Under the pieces are notes generated by a model that made no database searches, was not told the origin of the DNA, and saw only the letters and a program-made list of their open reading frames with translations. A stretch of DNA of 64,000 bases. Source: Crocinitomicaceae bacterium. Lineage in GTDB: Bacteria; Bacteroidota; Bacteroidia; Flavobacteriales_D; Crocinitomicaceae. Position numbers and translations under genes: made by a program. Below are positions 16,818 to 27,027 of this stretch, in pieces. The stretch lies in NCBI GenBank assembly GCA_029252405.1, contig JAQXBM010000072.1, positions 1 through 64,000 of the forward strand, given 5' to 3'. The first letter of the stretch is position 1. Each line of letters opens with the position of its first letter.

Positions 16818-17474
16818 TTAGATGTCCATTTCAGGAACGCTATCAGGAACAACAAGATCACCCTCTGTAGCTGCAATGATTTCTTCAACGCTCACTCCAG
16901 GAGCTCTTTCCAATAAGTGGAATTGATTGTCCTTAATTTCCAAAACAGCTAGGTTCGTTACTACTTTCTTCACACAACCAACTCCCGTTAGAGGAAGCGA
17001 ACATGTCTTCAGCATCTTACTCTCCCCTCGCTTGTTCGTGTGCATCATGGCAACAATAATGTTTTCTGCAGATGCAACTAAATCCATCGCTCCACCCATT
17101 CCTTTCACCATTTTACCTGGAATCTTCCAGTTGGCGATATCACCATTTTGAGCAACTTCCATCGCCCCAAGAACAGTTAATTGAACGTGCTGACCGCGAA
17201 TCATAGCGAACGACGTTGCAGAATCAAAGAAAACTGCACCTTTTGTTGCAGTAATTGTTTGCTTTCCAGCGTTGATCAAATCGGCATCCTCCTCACCCTC
17301 AAAAGGGAAAGGTCCCATTCCTAAAATTCCATTTTCCGACTGAAACTCAACTTCAATTCCTTCTGGAATGTAGTTCGCAACAAGCGTTGGAATTCCAATT
17401 CCCAAGTTCACATACCAACCATCTCTTAATTCCTGAGCGATTCTTTTTGCGATACCAATTTTGTCGAGTGCCAT
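16818..17474 (-). CDS. scoB: 3-oxoacid CoA-transferase subunit B
   Basis: 218 residues. The family blocks are GWYVNLGIGIPTLVANYIPE and SENGILGMGPFP (with the conserved glutamate of subunit B), followed by the GGAMDLV segment. With subunit A it moves CoA from succinyl-CoA to acetoacetate or another 3-oxoacid. Its partner scoA lies 2.8 kb away at 20235-20933 instead of adjacent. Confidence 0.93.
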   Translation of the reverse strand: MALDKIGIAKRIAQELRDGWYVNLGIGIPTLVANYIPEGIEVEFQSENGILGMGPFPFEGEEDADLINAGKQTITATKGAVFFDSATSFAMIRGQHVQLTVLGAMEVAQNGDIANWKIPGKMVKGMGGAMDLVASAENIIVAMMHTNKRGESKMLKTCSLPLTGVGCVKKVVTNLAVLEIKDNQFHLLERAPGVSVEEIIAATEGDLVVPDSVPEMDI

Positions 17475-17627
17475 GCCTTACTTTTTGAAAGAATAAATAT
17501 AAGGTAAATTGCCTTTTTTACGGTGCTTTCCATCCAAAATTGATCATTCAGGCTCGTTTTCACGGCAACTAGCAGGAATTAGTCGATTCATTCAAAGTTT
17601 GTATCTTTAAATACTAATCTTCAACCC

Positions 17628-19418
17628 ATGAACAAATTACTCAGCTTACTCGCAGTTGTTACTTTCACCAGCTCATTCGGTTTTTCGCAACTAGTTGCGG
17701 TTAAGCCTTGTGAAGGAGAATCAATCAATCAATTGGTAGACCGAAAAGGATGGACTGATGCGAAGGTCAGCAAGAAAATGCCTTCAGAAAACGTCGTTTT
17801 GGTTCATTCTGAAAATGCTGATTTAAATGATCTTTGCTTTACTTCTGAAGTGAGAATCTTCGGAAATCAACTGGCCTTTGAAACAAATCAATTACTCGTT
17901 AAACTCAAAAATGAAGATGTCGAGTTCGTTGCTTTGCACAATCTTCATGCGCACGACATCATTCCAAACATGTTCATTTACACCTCGGATGTTCGGACTT
18001 CGGCTGATTTAGTCGGAGAAAAAGAACTGTTCTTGACACATCCTTCAGTTGAGAGAGTGACGTACAACCAAGTATTTACAATTGATGCTACGGTGAATGA
18101 TCCACTTTACCCTCGACAATGGGCAATTGAAAATACAGGAAGTTCACTTCAATACAATGGCACGCCTGATGCGGACATGTCAGTGGATTCTGCCTGGCTA
18201 GTTGCAACTGGTGATCCCACCATTAAAATTGCCGTTTTGGATAGCGGAGTGGACACTTTGCATGAAGATTTGTCTGGAAGATTTTTGCCCGGATTTGATG
18301 GCTTCGCTGATTCAACAGGTGACACTCAAGGTTATCCTACTCCAGCCTTCGACAGCGACGGTCACGGAACGGCTTGCGCAGGAATAATCGGTGCAAAAGG
18401 AGATAATGGAATTGGACTTGCTGGAGTTTCGTACGGGTCGAAAATTATTCCCATTCGTATTTTCTACTACCTGGATTATGGTCCAGGGATTGGCGTGCAA
18501 GCAACAACAAATACCGATGCCTTGGTCAGTGGTGCTGCCTACGCATGGCGAATGGCTGATGCTGATATCATGAGTGTATCTGCAGGTTTGAGTCAATTAT
18601 TTATCACGGCCCTACAGATTGATACGGCAGCATTGAATGCGGAAATTGGTGAAGCGCACACCGATGCTCGAAACGGTAAAGGAGTGGCGATGTTTTTCTC
18701 TTCAGGAAATGATGACGTCGATGATGTTCTCTGGCCTGCGAACCTTCCTGTAACGATTGCTGTGGGAGCAACATCCATGTGCGACGAACGCAAAAACCCA
18801 TCGGATTGTTCTGGCGAAAACTGGGGCGGAAGCTTTGGAGCTGGATTGGATGTTAGCGCACCAGGCGTGAAAATTAGTACTACAGACATGACAGGAAGCA
18901 ATGGATATTCCTCTGGGAATTACACTTACACGTTCAACGGAACAAGTGCTGCATGTCCAAATGCTGCAGGTGTTGCCGCATTACTTCTTGCGGTGAATGT
19001 GAACTTGCACGCTGAAGATGTAAGGGACATCATCAACACAACTGCGGATCGCGTTCCTGGGTATACTTACGACAGCACTTCGGTTCATGGAACATGGAAC
19101 ACTGAAATGGGACACGGTCGTGTAAATGCGCATGCGGCAGTTCTGATGGCTCAAACATACACGCCTTCAGGAATTGATGATTTGGTTGAAATGAATGTGA
19201 AAGTTTATCCGAACCCTACGAATGGAACTTTACACTTTGCTTCGGATCAATCGATTGTAAAAGCAGAAATTATTGATCTTTTCGGAAGAAAATTAAGCGA
19301 AATTGATGGACACAAAATCCAATCAATCAACACGGATCAATTGCAAAGTGGCGAATACTTGATTCGTTTGAGTACGGAAATTGGCACTCGAACTTTTCGA
19401 TTTGCCAAAGTTGGGTAA
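17628..19418 (+). CDS. Secreted subtilisin-like (S8) serine protease with T9SS tail
   Basis: 596 residues. Signal peptide (~1-20), a pro-region, then an S8 catalytic domain with Asp205 (IAVLDSGVD), His246 (FDSDGHGTACAGIIGA), oxyanion Asn361 (FSSGND) and Ser440 (FNGTSAACPNAAGVAALL). A type A sorting domain with the typical VKVYPNPTNG begins near residue 523, so it is exported by the type IX system. The gene lies between scoB and scoA in the opposite direction. All catalytic residues are present. Confidence 0.93.
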   Translation: MNKLLSLLAVVTFTSSFGFSQLVAVKPCEGESINQLVDRKGWTDAKVSKKMPSENVVLVHSENADLNDLCFTSEVRIFGNQLAFETNQLLVKLKNEDVEFVALHNLHAHDIIPNMFIYTSDVRTSADLVGEKELFLTHPSVERVTYNQVFTIDATVNDPLYPRQWAIENTGSSLQYNGTPDADMSVDSAWLVATGDPTIKIAVLDSGVDTLHEDLSGRFLPGFDGFADSTGDTQGYPTPAFDSDGHGTACAGIIGAKGDNGIGLAGVSYGSKIIPIRIFYYLDYGPGIGVQATTNTDALVSGAAYAWRMADADIMSVSAGLSQLFITALQIDTAALNAEIGEAHTDARNGKGVAMFFSSGNDDVDDVLWPANLPVTIAVGATSMCDERKNPSDCSGENWGGSFGAGLDVSAPGVKISTTDMTGSNGYSSGNYTYTFNGTSAACPNAAGVAALLLAVNVNLHAEDVRDIINTTADRVPGYTYDSTSVHGTWNTEMGHGRVNAHAAVLMAQTYTPSGIDDLVEMNVKVYPNPTNGTLHFASDQSIVKAEIIDLFGRKLSEIDGHKIQSINTDQLQSGEYLIRLSTEIGTRTFRFAKVG

Positions 19419-19498
19419 GCGTGTAGAATGAGTTCAAAAAACGCTTCGATCATAGTGAGACTAGTAAAAGCACCTGTTCTATATTAAACAATTAGTAG

Positions 19499-19921
19499 AT
19501 GGATCATAAAGAAGAAAACCTTCGTGTTAAACAATTGAAGAATCAGGTGGTTTGCCCTGTTGAATTTGCGCTACGTATACTTGGAGGTAAATGGCGAGGA
19601 TCGATTCTGTACCAATTAAAAGATGGTCCGCTTCGCTTTAATGAGCTCAAGCATAATGTTCAGTGCGCCGCAATAGACTACGAAGGAGCCGATAACTATC
19701 TGACGAATAAAGTTCTTTCAGGTCACGTTAAAGAATTGACTGATTTTGGACTTGTTGAGAAGGACATCAATTCGGAGGAGAATGCCGTATATCGACTCAG
19801 CCCAAGCGGTATCGCCATGATTCCTATTCTTCTCGAGCTGTTCGATTGGGGTGAGCATTTAATGAGGTTACCAAACGGTAACCACTTTTTAGAAAATGAT
19901 GTAATAGCTTTGCCTAAGTGA
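19499..19921 (+). CDS. HxlR-family transcriptional regulator
   Basis: A 140-residue winged-helix protein. CPVEFALRILGGKWRGSILY followed by L-x-x-GPLRFNELK is the HxlR/MarR-like DNA-binding start, and LTDFGLVEKD.....VYRLSPSG is the wing. The N-terminal Cys19 is the typical HxlR redox-responsive position. An unusual insert (NVQCAAIDYEGADNYLTNKV) lies between helix and recognition region. Target unknown; the small membrane gene follows in the same direction. Confidence 0.85.
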   Translation: MDHKEENLRVKQLKNQVVCPVEFALRILGGKWRGSILYQLKDGPLRFNELKHNVQCAAIDYEGADNYLTNKVLSGHVKELTDFGLVEKDINSEENAVYRLSPSGIAMIPILLELFDWGEHLMRLPNGNHFLENDVIALPK

Positions 19922-19985
19922 CTAACACTTAACGCAAAACATTATAAAAAAAGCTTGGCTATCTGCATTACTTAATTTCCTCTTT

Positions 19986-20219
19986 ATGGGAGCTGGATAT
20001 ATTTACAATGGAAAACGAGCACTGCTCGGACTCATGCTAACCGTATCCGCTTTTGCTTTGACTTACGTCGAAAACTTTCACGAATTCGCCGACGGAAACA
20101 CGCTGCAGGAACATGATTCTACGGCCTTTATGATCCTCTTTGGGTGCGTTTTCTTAGCAAATACCGGATTGGCAATTGATGGGTTTAAGGAAGCAGGAGA
20201 GATCAACTCAAAAAAGTAA
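19986..20219 (+). CDS. Small TM2-like membrane protein
   Basis: 77 residues from ATG 19986, with two predicted membrane helices. The open frame extends upstream, and KKAWLSALLNFLFMGAGYIY (ending just after the ATG) reads like the normal first helix of TM2-type proteins, which the ATG start would cut in half. No ATG/GTG/TTG exists upstream before the stop at 19923-19925; the plausible starts are ATT 19941 or ATA 19944, which would give 92 or 91 residues. It lies about 20 bases after the hxlR stop if the upstream start is used. Confidence 0.6.
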   Translation: MGAGYIYNGKRALLGLMLTVSAFALTYVENFHEFADGNTLQEHDSTAFMILFGCVFLANTGLAIDGFKEAGEINSKK

Positions 20220-20234
20220 TCTCCGGATAAAGGA

Positions 20235-20933
20235 TTACGCTTTTTCTCGAACTGTGCGCTGCTCTATTCTTTTCTCGAATCGTTCTCCTTGGAAAATACG
20301 CTGAACGAAAATTCCCGGTGTGTGAATTTCATTTGGATCTAATTCGCCCGCAGGAACCAATTCCTCAACTTCAGCAATGGTGATTTTCCCTGCCATTGCC
20401 ATCATTGGGTTAAAGTTTCTTGCTGTCGCTTTGAAAACCAAGTTTCCTTCGGTGTCCCCTTTCCATGCTTTCACGATTGCATAATCCGCTGTCAAAGCTG
20501 ATTCCAAAATGTGCGGTTTACCATTGAACTCGCGTACTTCTTTTCCTTCGGCAACTTCTGTTCCGTAACCTGCTGGTGTGAAAAATGCTGGGATTCCAGC
20601 CCCACCTGCACGGCAGCGTTCAGCTAAAGAACCTTGAGGAATAAGATCAACTTCCAATTCTCCTGAAAGCATTTGGCGTTCGAACTCGTCGTTTTCGCCA
20701 ACGTACGAACTGATCATCTTTTTGATTTGCTTTCCTTGAAGCAATAAACCGAGACCGAAATCATCTACTCCCGCGTTGTTGGAAATACACGTCAACCCAG
20801 TAACGCCCATTTTGACCATGTGCGCGATTGAATTTTCAGGAATTCCACAGAGTCCAAATCCACCTAACATCAAGGTCATGTTGTCCTCTAATCCAACCAA
20901 TGCTTCTTCTACGTTCTTTACTGTTTTATTCAT
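20235..20933 (-). CDS. scoA: 3-oxoacid CoA-transferase subunit A
   Basis: 232 residues. [16 protein letters not shown] is the conserved CoA-transferase subunit A start, followed by [40 protein letters not shown] and a C-terminal [15 protein letters not shown]. It is the partner of scoB. It begins 15 bases after the PBP1A stop, so it is probably read from the cell-wall operon rather than with scoB. Confidence 0.93.
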   Translation of the reverse strand: MNKTVKNVEEALVGLEDNMTLMLGGFGLCGIPENSIAHMVKMGVTGLTCISNNAGVDDFGLGLLLQGKQIKKMISSYVGENDEFERQMLSGELEVDLIPQGSLAERCRAGGAGIPAFFTPAGYGTEVAEGKEVREFNGKPHILESALTADYAIVKAWKGDTEGNLVFKATARNFNPMMAMAGKITIAEVEELVPAGELDPNEIHTPGIFVQRIFQGERFEKRIEQRTVREKA

Positions 20934-20948
20934 AATTCTTACTAAAAA

Positions 20949-23474
20949 CTATATTCCGAATGGGTTTATATCGGGTTCTTGCCCTGCGTTCTCTTCACAT
21001 TCGAACAACTCGGGATCATAACCAATCGGCTGCTCAAAATCGTCCGTAGATACTCTCAAGGTCGGATCATCATAAATCTTCTGCATGTAGTATCCATAAA
21101 TAGGCAGGGCGGCTCGCGCACCTTGTCCCCAGGTCATGGACCTAAATCGAACTTGTTTGTCTTCTCCACCAGCCCAAACTCCTGTTACGAGGTCAGGTGT
21201 AAGTCCCATGAACCAACAATCCGAGTTACCTTGTGTTGTTCCTGTTTTTCCAGCCGTTGGATGTGTAATTCCACCCCATTTCTGGTGCCATCTAAGTGAA
21301 GTACTTGTTCCAGATGTAACAACGCCCTTCATCATTTTCAACGTTTCGAATGCTATGCTTGGATTCATCACTTCACGTGTGTAAGGATCAGCCGAATAAA
21401 TCACGTTTCCATTTCTATCTTCGATGCGAATCACTGTTTGTGGAGCGACATAAATTCCTCCATTTACGAACATCGATTGAGCTCCAACCATTTCGAACAA
21501 TGACATATCTGGAGTACCCAAACACATTGAAGGAACGACCTGAGCCTCTGGAATCTTGATGTTCATTCTTGACAAAATTTTCGCAATTGTAACCGGTCCT
21601 GAACATGCGCCCATTTTCGACATCACTGCGACCGTAGTTGGATTGGATGATTGAGCCAAACCAGTTGCAACATCCTTAGCAGGTGTTCCTCTCGGACACC
21701 ATCTTCTTCCTGTCGGATCGCAGGGATCAACACAATAAGCTTCGGGTGATAACGGAGTACATGGTTTAACCACTCCCATCGACATGGCTGTTGAGTAAAC
21801 GAATGGTTTCATCGTAGACCCAACTTGTCGTTTTCCTTGTTTCACGTGATCGAATGCAAAGTGATGAAAGTCTACTCCTCCGACCCATGCTTTCACAAAT
21901 CCTGTTGATGGCTCAATAGAAAGTAAACCGGCGCGAATGATGTTTTTGTAGTATCGTATCGAGTCGTTTGGCGTCATAATCGTGTCAATATCTCCACCCC
22001 AAGCGAAAACGCGCATGGGAGCAGGGACATCGAAACTTGCTGAAATTTTGCTCTCAGAAACTCCTGCCTCTTTTTGCAATTTATAGCGTGGAGAATTTTC
22101 CCGAGCCCGCTTCATGATGCCGTTGATCGTCTTTTGAGAAATCTTTTTTCCGTCATAAGTGTTGCTGAACGGAAAGTTCTTCTGACTCTTGTTATTCTTT
22201 GTAAAAGCAGGTTGTAAATCTTCACTCAAGTGTCGACTCAAAGCATACTCTGCATGCTCTTGCATCGATACGTTGATCGTTGTATAAATTTTCAACCCAT
22301 CCTCGTACAGGTCATATTTTGAACCGTCCTTCTTGCGGTATTTGTACTTCCCTTTTTCCTTCTGATTGAACAACGACTTCAATTCTGAACGCAGTGATTC
22401 GCGAAAATGCGGCGCGATCCCATCCTTGTGATCCACTACTTGGTAGGTGATGACGATCGGCAGTTTCTTTAACGAGTCACATTGGGCTTGAGTGATGTAA
22501 TTCTTAACCGACGGATTCTTCGATTTACTGTTCTTTCTCCACTGGTTCAGCACTGTATTACGTCTGTTGATGGCACGTGTACTATCTGCCGCTCTATTCG
22601 CTGCAATATCAGACTGCTGTACCTTCATTGGATCAATTCCTTTGTCGGCAGCAATTTTACTTCTGTAATTTTTGACTTGAAATCTATAAGGATTATACAA
22701 CCCTGGATTTTTCACCATTCCAACAAGCGTTGCAGCTTCCTCCATGGAAAGCTCATTCGGCTTCTTGCTGAAATAAACTTTTGCAGCGTTCTCCACTCCG
22801 ACCGCGTTAAACAAGAAATCAAATTGGTTGAGGTACATCGTAATGATTTCCTCTTTAGTATATCTTTTTTCCAGACGGACGGCGATAATATTTTCCTTCG
22901 CTTTTTCATCCAAACGGTTCATCAGTCCTGTTTTCACTGGAACTTCTTGCCCCGCCGCTCTCAATTCAGCTTCAATTTCTCGCTCACGTAAGGTGAAAAG
23001 CAGTTTCGCCAATTGTTGAGAAATAGTTGAGGCTCCACCGTCACTACCCATTCCCCTGATTGCTCTTGCGATGGCCCAGAAATCAACTCCTGAGTGGTCA
23101 TGGTAGCGCTCATCCTCTGTTGCGATTAAGGCATCGAAAACATACGGTGAAATATCTTTGTATTTAACGGAAGTTCTGTTCACTTTCCAGTAGCGCCCAA
23201 GTTCCGTTTTGGAATCATCAGCATACACAACTGATGCAAGTAACTCTGGTGGGTTCTCCAGCATTTCGATTGATGGCATTTCATCGTCGTCTTGTTTCGA
23301 GATTAAGATGAAAACGGCTAAAGCTGGTGAGAACATCCCAAGCCAGAAAAGCACATTCAATATTCTACGCGTTCTTTTCGTAAATGTAGTGCGATCTGAT
23401 TTCTTGGCTCCGTCCTTCTTTTTGAACAGGTTTGCAAGTGGATTCTTCATTGGTTGTTTCTTTTCGGTACCCAT
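20949..23474 (-). CDS. Bifunctional penicillin-binding protein 1A
   Basis: 841 residues. An inner-membrane anchor (~36-59) is followed by a glycosyltransferase GT51 domain (catalytic E120 in ATEDERYHDHSGVDF, then GASTISQQLAKLL) and a transpeptidase domain with S553-x-x-K556, SSN (609-611) and KTG (743-745). It polymerises lipid II and crosslinks peptidoglycan. It is minus strand, about 250 bases downstream of rodA and separated from it by a repeat hairpin. All catalytic motifs are intact. Confidence 0.95.
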   Translation of the reverse strand: MGTEKKQPMKNPLANLFKKKDGAKKSDRTTFTKRTRRILNVLFWLGMFSPALAVFILISKQDDDEMPSIEMLENPPELLASVVYADDSKTELGRYWKVNRTSVKYKDISPYVFDALIATEDERYHDHSGVDFWAIARAIRGMGSDGGASTISQQLAKLLFTLREREIEAELRAAGQEVPVKTGLMNRLDEKAKENIIAVRLEKRYTKEEIITMYLNQFDFLFNAVGVENAAKVYFSKKPNELSMEEAATLVGMVKNPGLYNPYRFQVKNYRSKIAADKGIDPMKVQQSDIAANRAADSTRAINRRNTVLNQWRKNSKSKNPSVKNYITQAQCDSLKKLPIVITYQVVDHKDGIAPHFRESLRSELKSLFNQKEKGKYKYRKKDGSKYDLYEDGLKIYTTINVSMQEHAEYALSRHLSEDLQPAFTKNNKSQKNFPFSNTYDGKKISQKTINGIMKRARENSPRYKLQKEAGVSESKISASFDVPAPMRVFAWGGDIDTIMTPNDSIRYYKNIIRAGLLSIEPSTGFVKAWVGGVDFHHFAFDHVKQGKRQVGSTMKPFVYSTAMSMGVVKPCTPLSPEAYCVDPCDPTGRRWCPRGTPAKDVATGLAQSSNPTTVAVMSKMGACSGPVTIAKILSRMNIKIPEAQVVPSMCLGTPDMSLFEMVGAQSMFVNGGIYVAPQTVIRIEDRNGNVIYSADPYTREVMNPSIAFETLKMMKGVVTSGTSTSLRWHQKWGGITHPTAGKTGTTQGNSDCWFMGLTPDLVTGVWAGGEDKQVRFRSMTWGQGARAALPIYGYYMQKIYDDPTLRVSTDDFEQPIGYDPELFECEENAGQEPDINPFGI

Positions 23475-23593
23475 GGCTGATCTTGAGAACGTAAAAATAA
23501 GGATTAATTACTTCGAATTTATAGAATAAACGTTAATCGCGTTTGGCTTGTAAGAATAGTTAACTCCGCTGAGATAGATGTGATGTCGATTTT

Positions 23594-23704
23594 GGGTTCG
23601 ACTCCGCTCACCCCGCTACATGGTGCTTACGAGGATCACCCACGTTGTATATCTTCAAACACCTGTTATTTAACTGCACCGAGGGGTGTGCGGAGCCGAA
23701 CCCC
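23594..23704. repeat. REP-like inverted repeat, second copy
   Basis: The left arm ends TTCGACTCCGCTCACCCC (23597-23614) and the right arm reads GGGGTGTGCGGAGCCGAA followed by CCCC (23683-23704), reverse complements with two or three mismatches. The arm sequence matches that at 10323-10390, but the spacer is longer (~68 bases). It lies in the 248-base gap between rodA and the PBP1A gene. Confidence 0.75.
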
Positions 23705-23722
23705 GAAGTTGTAAACCAATGA

Positions 23723-25141
23723 TCAATTTAATACGTCTTTTCGCTGACTATCGAGCTTTAAGAGCAGGAAGATCATTATCGAAAAGGCCATCATGGAGGA
23801 ACCTCCGTAACTGAAAAGCGGCAATGGAATCCCGATAATGGGAACAAGTCCAATGTTCATTCCTACGTTTACCGCGAAGTGATAGAACAAAATCATCGCG
23901 ACGGAATAGGCATAAACGCGGTTGTATTTTGACCGCTGACGTTCGGCAATTGCAATGACCCTGAGGAGTAAAAAGATGTAAACGACGACCAAGAAAATAC
24001 TACCCAAAAAGCCTCGCTCTTCAGCCCAAGGAGAGAAAATAAAGTCGGTTTCACACTCTGGAACGTGATTGGTTTTGGTTGTAGCCACGTTTGCTTCGCG
24101 ATAACCCTTACCAGTAAAACCTCCTGATCCAACGGCAGTCATGGCTCTAAAACGATTGTAATCGGCACCGTCCGTGACATTTCCCGTTCCTTCCTCAGCT
24201 TCGTATATTCCTAACCACAATTCGATACGCGTTTTCTGGTGAGAAGGGAGACTTTTGAAAGTCGTGTGAACTGGCGCAGTGATCCCAACCGCCATTGAAA
24301 ACCCAATGATTGTAATGATAAAAGCACGGCGAGCTTCACGCTTTGGAAACAGGGAGCGCATGATCAAATATCCAAGAATCGCCGTTATAAACAAGGCGGC
24401 GAACATTCTCCAATAACCTGAAAATTCCTCGCCCGGATATGCATCAAATGTAAGTGGTTCATGACCAATAATGAGTGTGATCACCAATAGGAAAACGACC
24501 ACAAATAGGATGGGAATAAAGTGTGTTCCTAACCACGTGCTTCTGAATTTTACTCCAGGAATCGCATTGACAATTTTCAATACAATTGGGTCGAACGTCA
24601 ACCCTTCACGATACATCACGAAGAAAAACGCTGTGAACACAACGAATGTTCCAGCATCGGGCTGAAGAATAATCAGCAACATCGGAACAATAATTATTGC
24701 CAAGGAAACCAGTACTGTTCGTCCGTTTTGTTGCTTTACATTGAACGAACTCATGTAACTAGAGAGTAAAATCGCTGTTCCTATCTTCGCGAACTCTCCG
24801 GGTTGAATACCGAAAGAACCAAATCCGAGCCAAGCTCTTGCCCCATTAATTGGAGGCATAAACAACACGATAACCAGCAGGGAGACGCAGAATAAGTAGA
24901 TGGGGATGGAAAACTTTCGGTAGATATCAGAATCGATCAAAAACACCAATAATCCAAGGAATAGTGAAACACCCACCCAAAAGACCTGTCGTCCATACAT
25001 CTCAGAAAAGCTAAAAATGCTGGGATTCTCTGGATTGTACGTTACTGAATAAATAGTTGAGATCCCGAAAACTACGAGTACGATGTACAGTCCGAATAAA
25101 ATCCAGTCGAAACTACCCGTTATGGAATCGTTTTTTCTCAT
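23723..25141 (-). CDS. rodA: Rod shape-determining protein RodA
   Basis: 472 residues with about ten membrane helices; a SEDS-family peptidoglycan polymerase. Conserved parts: GFGSFGIQPGEFAKIGTAI, AVGSGGFTGKGYRE and the C-terminal IPLPLFSYGGSSMMAF. It works with PBP2 (mrdA) in lateral wall growth. Its ATG overlaps the mrdA stop by 4 bases. Confidence 0.95.
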   Translation of the reverse strand: MRKNDSITGSFDWILFGLYIVLVVFGISTIYSVTYNPENPSIFSFSEMYGRQVFWVGVSLFLGLLVFLIDSDIYRKFSIPIYLFCVSLLVIVLFMPPINGARAWLGFGSFGIQPGEFAKIGTAILLSSYMSSFNVKQQNGRTVLVSLAIIIVPMLLIILQPDAGTFVVFTAFFFVMYREGLTFDPIVLKIVNAIPGVKFRSTWLGTHFIPILFVVVFLLVITLIIGHEPLTFDAYPGEEFSGYWRMFAALFITAILGYLIMRSLFPKREARRAFIITIIGFSMAVGITAPVHTTFKSLPSHQKTRIELWLGIYEAEEGTGNVTDGADYNRFRAMTAVGSGGFTGKGYREANVATTKTNHVPECETDFIFSPWAEERGFLGSIFLVVVYIFLLLRVIAIAERQRSKYNRVYAYSVAMILFYHFAVNVGMNIGLVPIIGIPLPLFSYGGSSMMAFSIMIFLLLKLDSQRKDVLN

Positions 25142-27027
25142 TGCCAGAGAGACAATTTGGCATCCAAAATTCGCTTCTCTTTCGCTTCGGATTTCACTTC
25201 TCCGTTCAGGTACTTTTCAATCACCAAGCTTGCAGTTGGTGCCGCCCATGTTCCTCCACCTCCACCTGAATTCTCAACGAACACGGCAATCGCGATTTTT
25301 GGGTCGTCCATTGGTGCAAATGCAATGAACACAGAGTGGTTTGGTTTCTTGATCAAGCGACCATTGACCAATCTGAAATTCTCCACCGTTCCCGTTTTAC
25401 CGCAAGTGATAATGTCAGGAATTCTTGCCATCGGAGCCGTTCCGCCTGGTTCGTGAACACACCTGCGCATTCCTTCAACGACATACGGAAAGAACTTCGA
25501 ATCTACCATTGTACGATTCTTCTTCGTGTACTCTGGTCTAGGGCCTTTCCCATCAATCGACTTCACGAAATGTGGGGTGTAAAACCAACCTCGATTCGCC
25601 ATAATTGAAGCGACATTTGCCAATTGCAGCGGGGTCAACTGAACCTCACCCTGACCAATAGAAATGGATTGAATTGCTGAGAATTTCCATTGTCCTTTCC
25701 CTCGCCAGTGATCATAATATTTTGAATCAGGAATGTTACCCGAACGCAGTCCGTAAATGTCGGTTTTCAACTTCACCCCGAGACCAAAGCTGTGCATGTA
25801 TTCTGCCCAGCGATCGATTCCTACTTCAGAATCTTTGAAACTACTTTTGTGCTTCCCTTGCTGAATAATTCTTCTGGTTACTGCGTAGAAATAAGGATTG
25901 CACGAATGCTTCACGGCCTCTGTTACTGAATTCGCGTAAGCGTGATTGTGACAACCTACGACGCTCTTGTTGCAAGGAAAGCCACTGCTAGGCGTAATCA
26001 CACCCTCCTGCATTCCAATCAATGCTTGAATGAGTTTGAATGTCGAGCCCGGCATGTATTCCGATGCCAATGGACGAGGAAATAAGGGTTTATTTAAATC
26101 TTCTACCAATTGGGGATAGTACTCGTTGATGTTTTTTCTTCCAACCAAGAGGTTCGGATCGTAAGTTGGTGCAGAAACCATCGCCAAAATTTCACCTGTG
26201 GAAGGCTCAATGGCAACAATGCACCCCTTCTTGTTTTGCATCAACTTTTCGCCGTAGGCTTGCAAATCAATGTCTAATCCCAGTACAATTCCTTTCGACT
26301 GAACGGCAGTCGTGTCGAATTTTCCATCTTCGAAGGATCCTACCGTATTCTGGCGAGCAGAGGTAACGATGTACTTCACCCCCTTCTTTCCGCGGAATTC
26401 CTTTTCGTAGTTTCGCTCAATTCCAGCCCGGCCGATTTTGTATCCTGGCTTGTAGAATTTGTCGTTGTCAACCTCAGTTTGATTAACTTCTGCCAAGTAA
26501 CCCAAAATGTTCGCGCCACTCTTGTACGGATAGTTCCGCATGCTTGTTACTTCTTCATAAAACCCCGAGAAATTTTCCAGTTTTGGAGCAATTTTCGCAA
26601 TTTCTTCGGATGTCAACTCCTTTAAAAATGGATAACGTCGAATGCGCTGATAGTTCGTTTGCTTCTTCTTGGTGTGCGGATTGAAATACTCACCTTCGCC
26701 TTCTTTGATCTCCTCAATTCGTTCGAGCACCTCACTTTTGGTCATGCCAATGAGTTTCCCGAATGCGACTGTATCGAAGTCGATCATTTCTTCCTCACAC
26801 ATCATCAAGTTGTAGTAGGTCTTATTCTCCACTACTTTGTTCCCATTTCGGTCAAAAACTACGGCTCTTGGGGGTGTAATTTCAATTCTTTTTTCAGCAA
26901 TTCGCTGTGCTTCGAGCTTCCATGTATCTGTATCGACCACTTGCATGTAAAACAATTTGATCCCATACATCAATCCAGTGATGATGAAGAACGAAATGAT
27001 TACATATTTCCGTGAGTCAAAATTCAT
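25138..27027 (-). CDS. mrdA: Penicillin-binding protein 2
   Basis: 629 residues: an N-terminal membrane anchor (~8-28), a dimerisation domain, then a class B transpeptidase with S328-x-x-K331 (MPGSTFKLI), SCN (375-377) and KTG (543-545, in TCGKTGTVEN). It crosslinks peptidoglycan made by RodA during elongation. It overlaps mreD and rodA by 4 bases each. Confidence 0.95.
   Translation of the reverse strand: MNFDSRKYVIISFFIITGLMYGIKLFYMQVVDTDTWKLEAQRIAEKRIEITPPRAVVFDRNGNKVVENKTYYNLMMCEEEMIDFDTVAFGKLIGMTKSEVLERIEEIKEGEGEYFNPHTKKKQTNYQRIRRYPFLKELTSEEIAKIAPKLENFSGFYEEVTSMRNYPYKSGANILGYLAEVNQTEVDNDKFYKPGYKIGRAGIERNYEKEFRGKKGVKYIVTSARQNTVGSFEDGKFDTTAVQSKGIVLGLDIDLQAYGEKLMQNKKGCIVAIEPSTGEILAMVSAPTYDPNLLVGRKNINEYYPQLVEDLNKPLFPRPLASEYMPGSTFKLIQALIGMQEGVITPSSGFPCNKSVVGCHNHAYANSVTEAVKHSCNPYFYAVTRRIIQQGKHKSSFKDSEVGIDRWAEYMHSFGLGVKLKTDIYGLRSGNIPDSKYYDHWRGKGQWKFSAIQSISIGQGEVQLTPLQLANVASIMANRGWFYTPHFVKSIDGKGPRPEYTKKNRTMVDSKFFPYVVEGMRRCVHEPGGTAPMARIPDIITCGKTGTVENFRLVNGRLIKKPNHSVFIAFAPMDDPKIAIAVFVENSGGGGGTWAAPTASLVIEKYLNGEVKSEAKEKRILDAKLSLWQ

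Noticed and set aside
22482-22991. A 169-codon open frame on the plus strand inside the PBP1A gene
   Set aside because: It is antisense to a well-supported PBP1A gene with all catalytic motifs and shows no domain of its own; shadow frame.
23594-23614. GGTTCGACTCC resembling a tRNA T-arm
   Set aside because: No acceptor or anticodon stem around it; it is one arm of the inverted repeat also seen at 10323.
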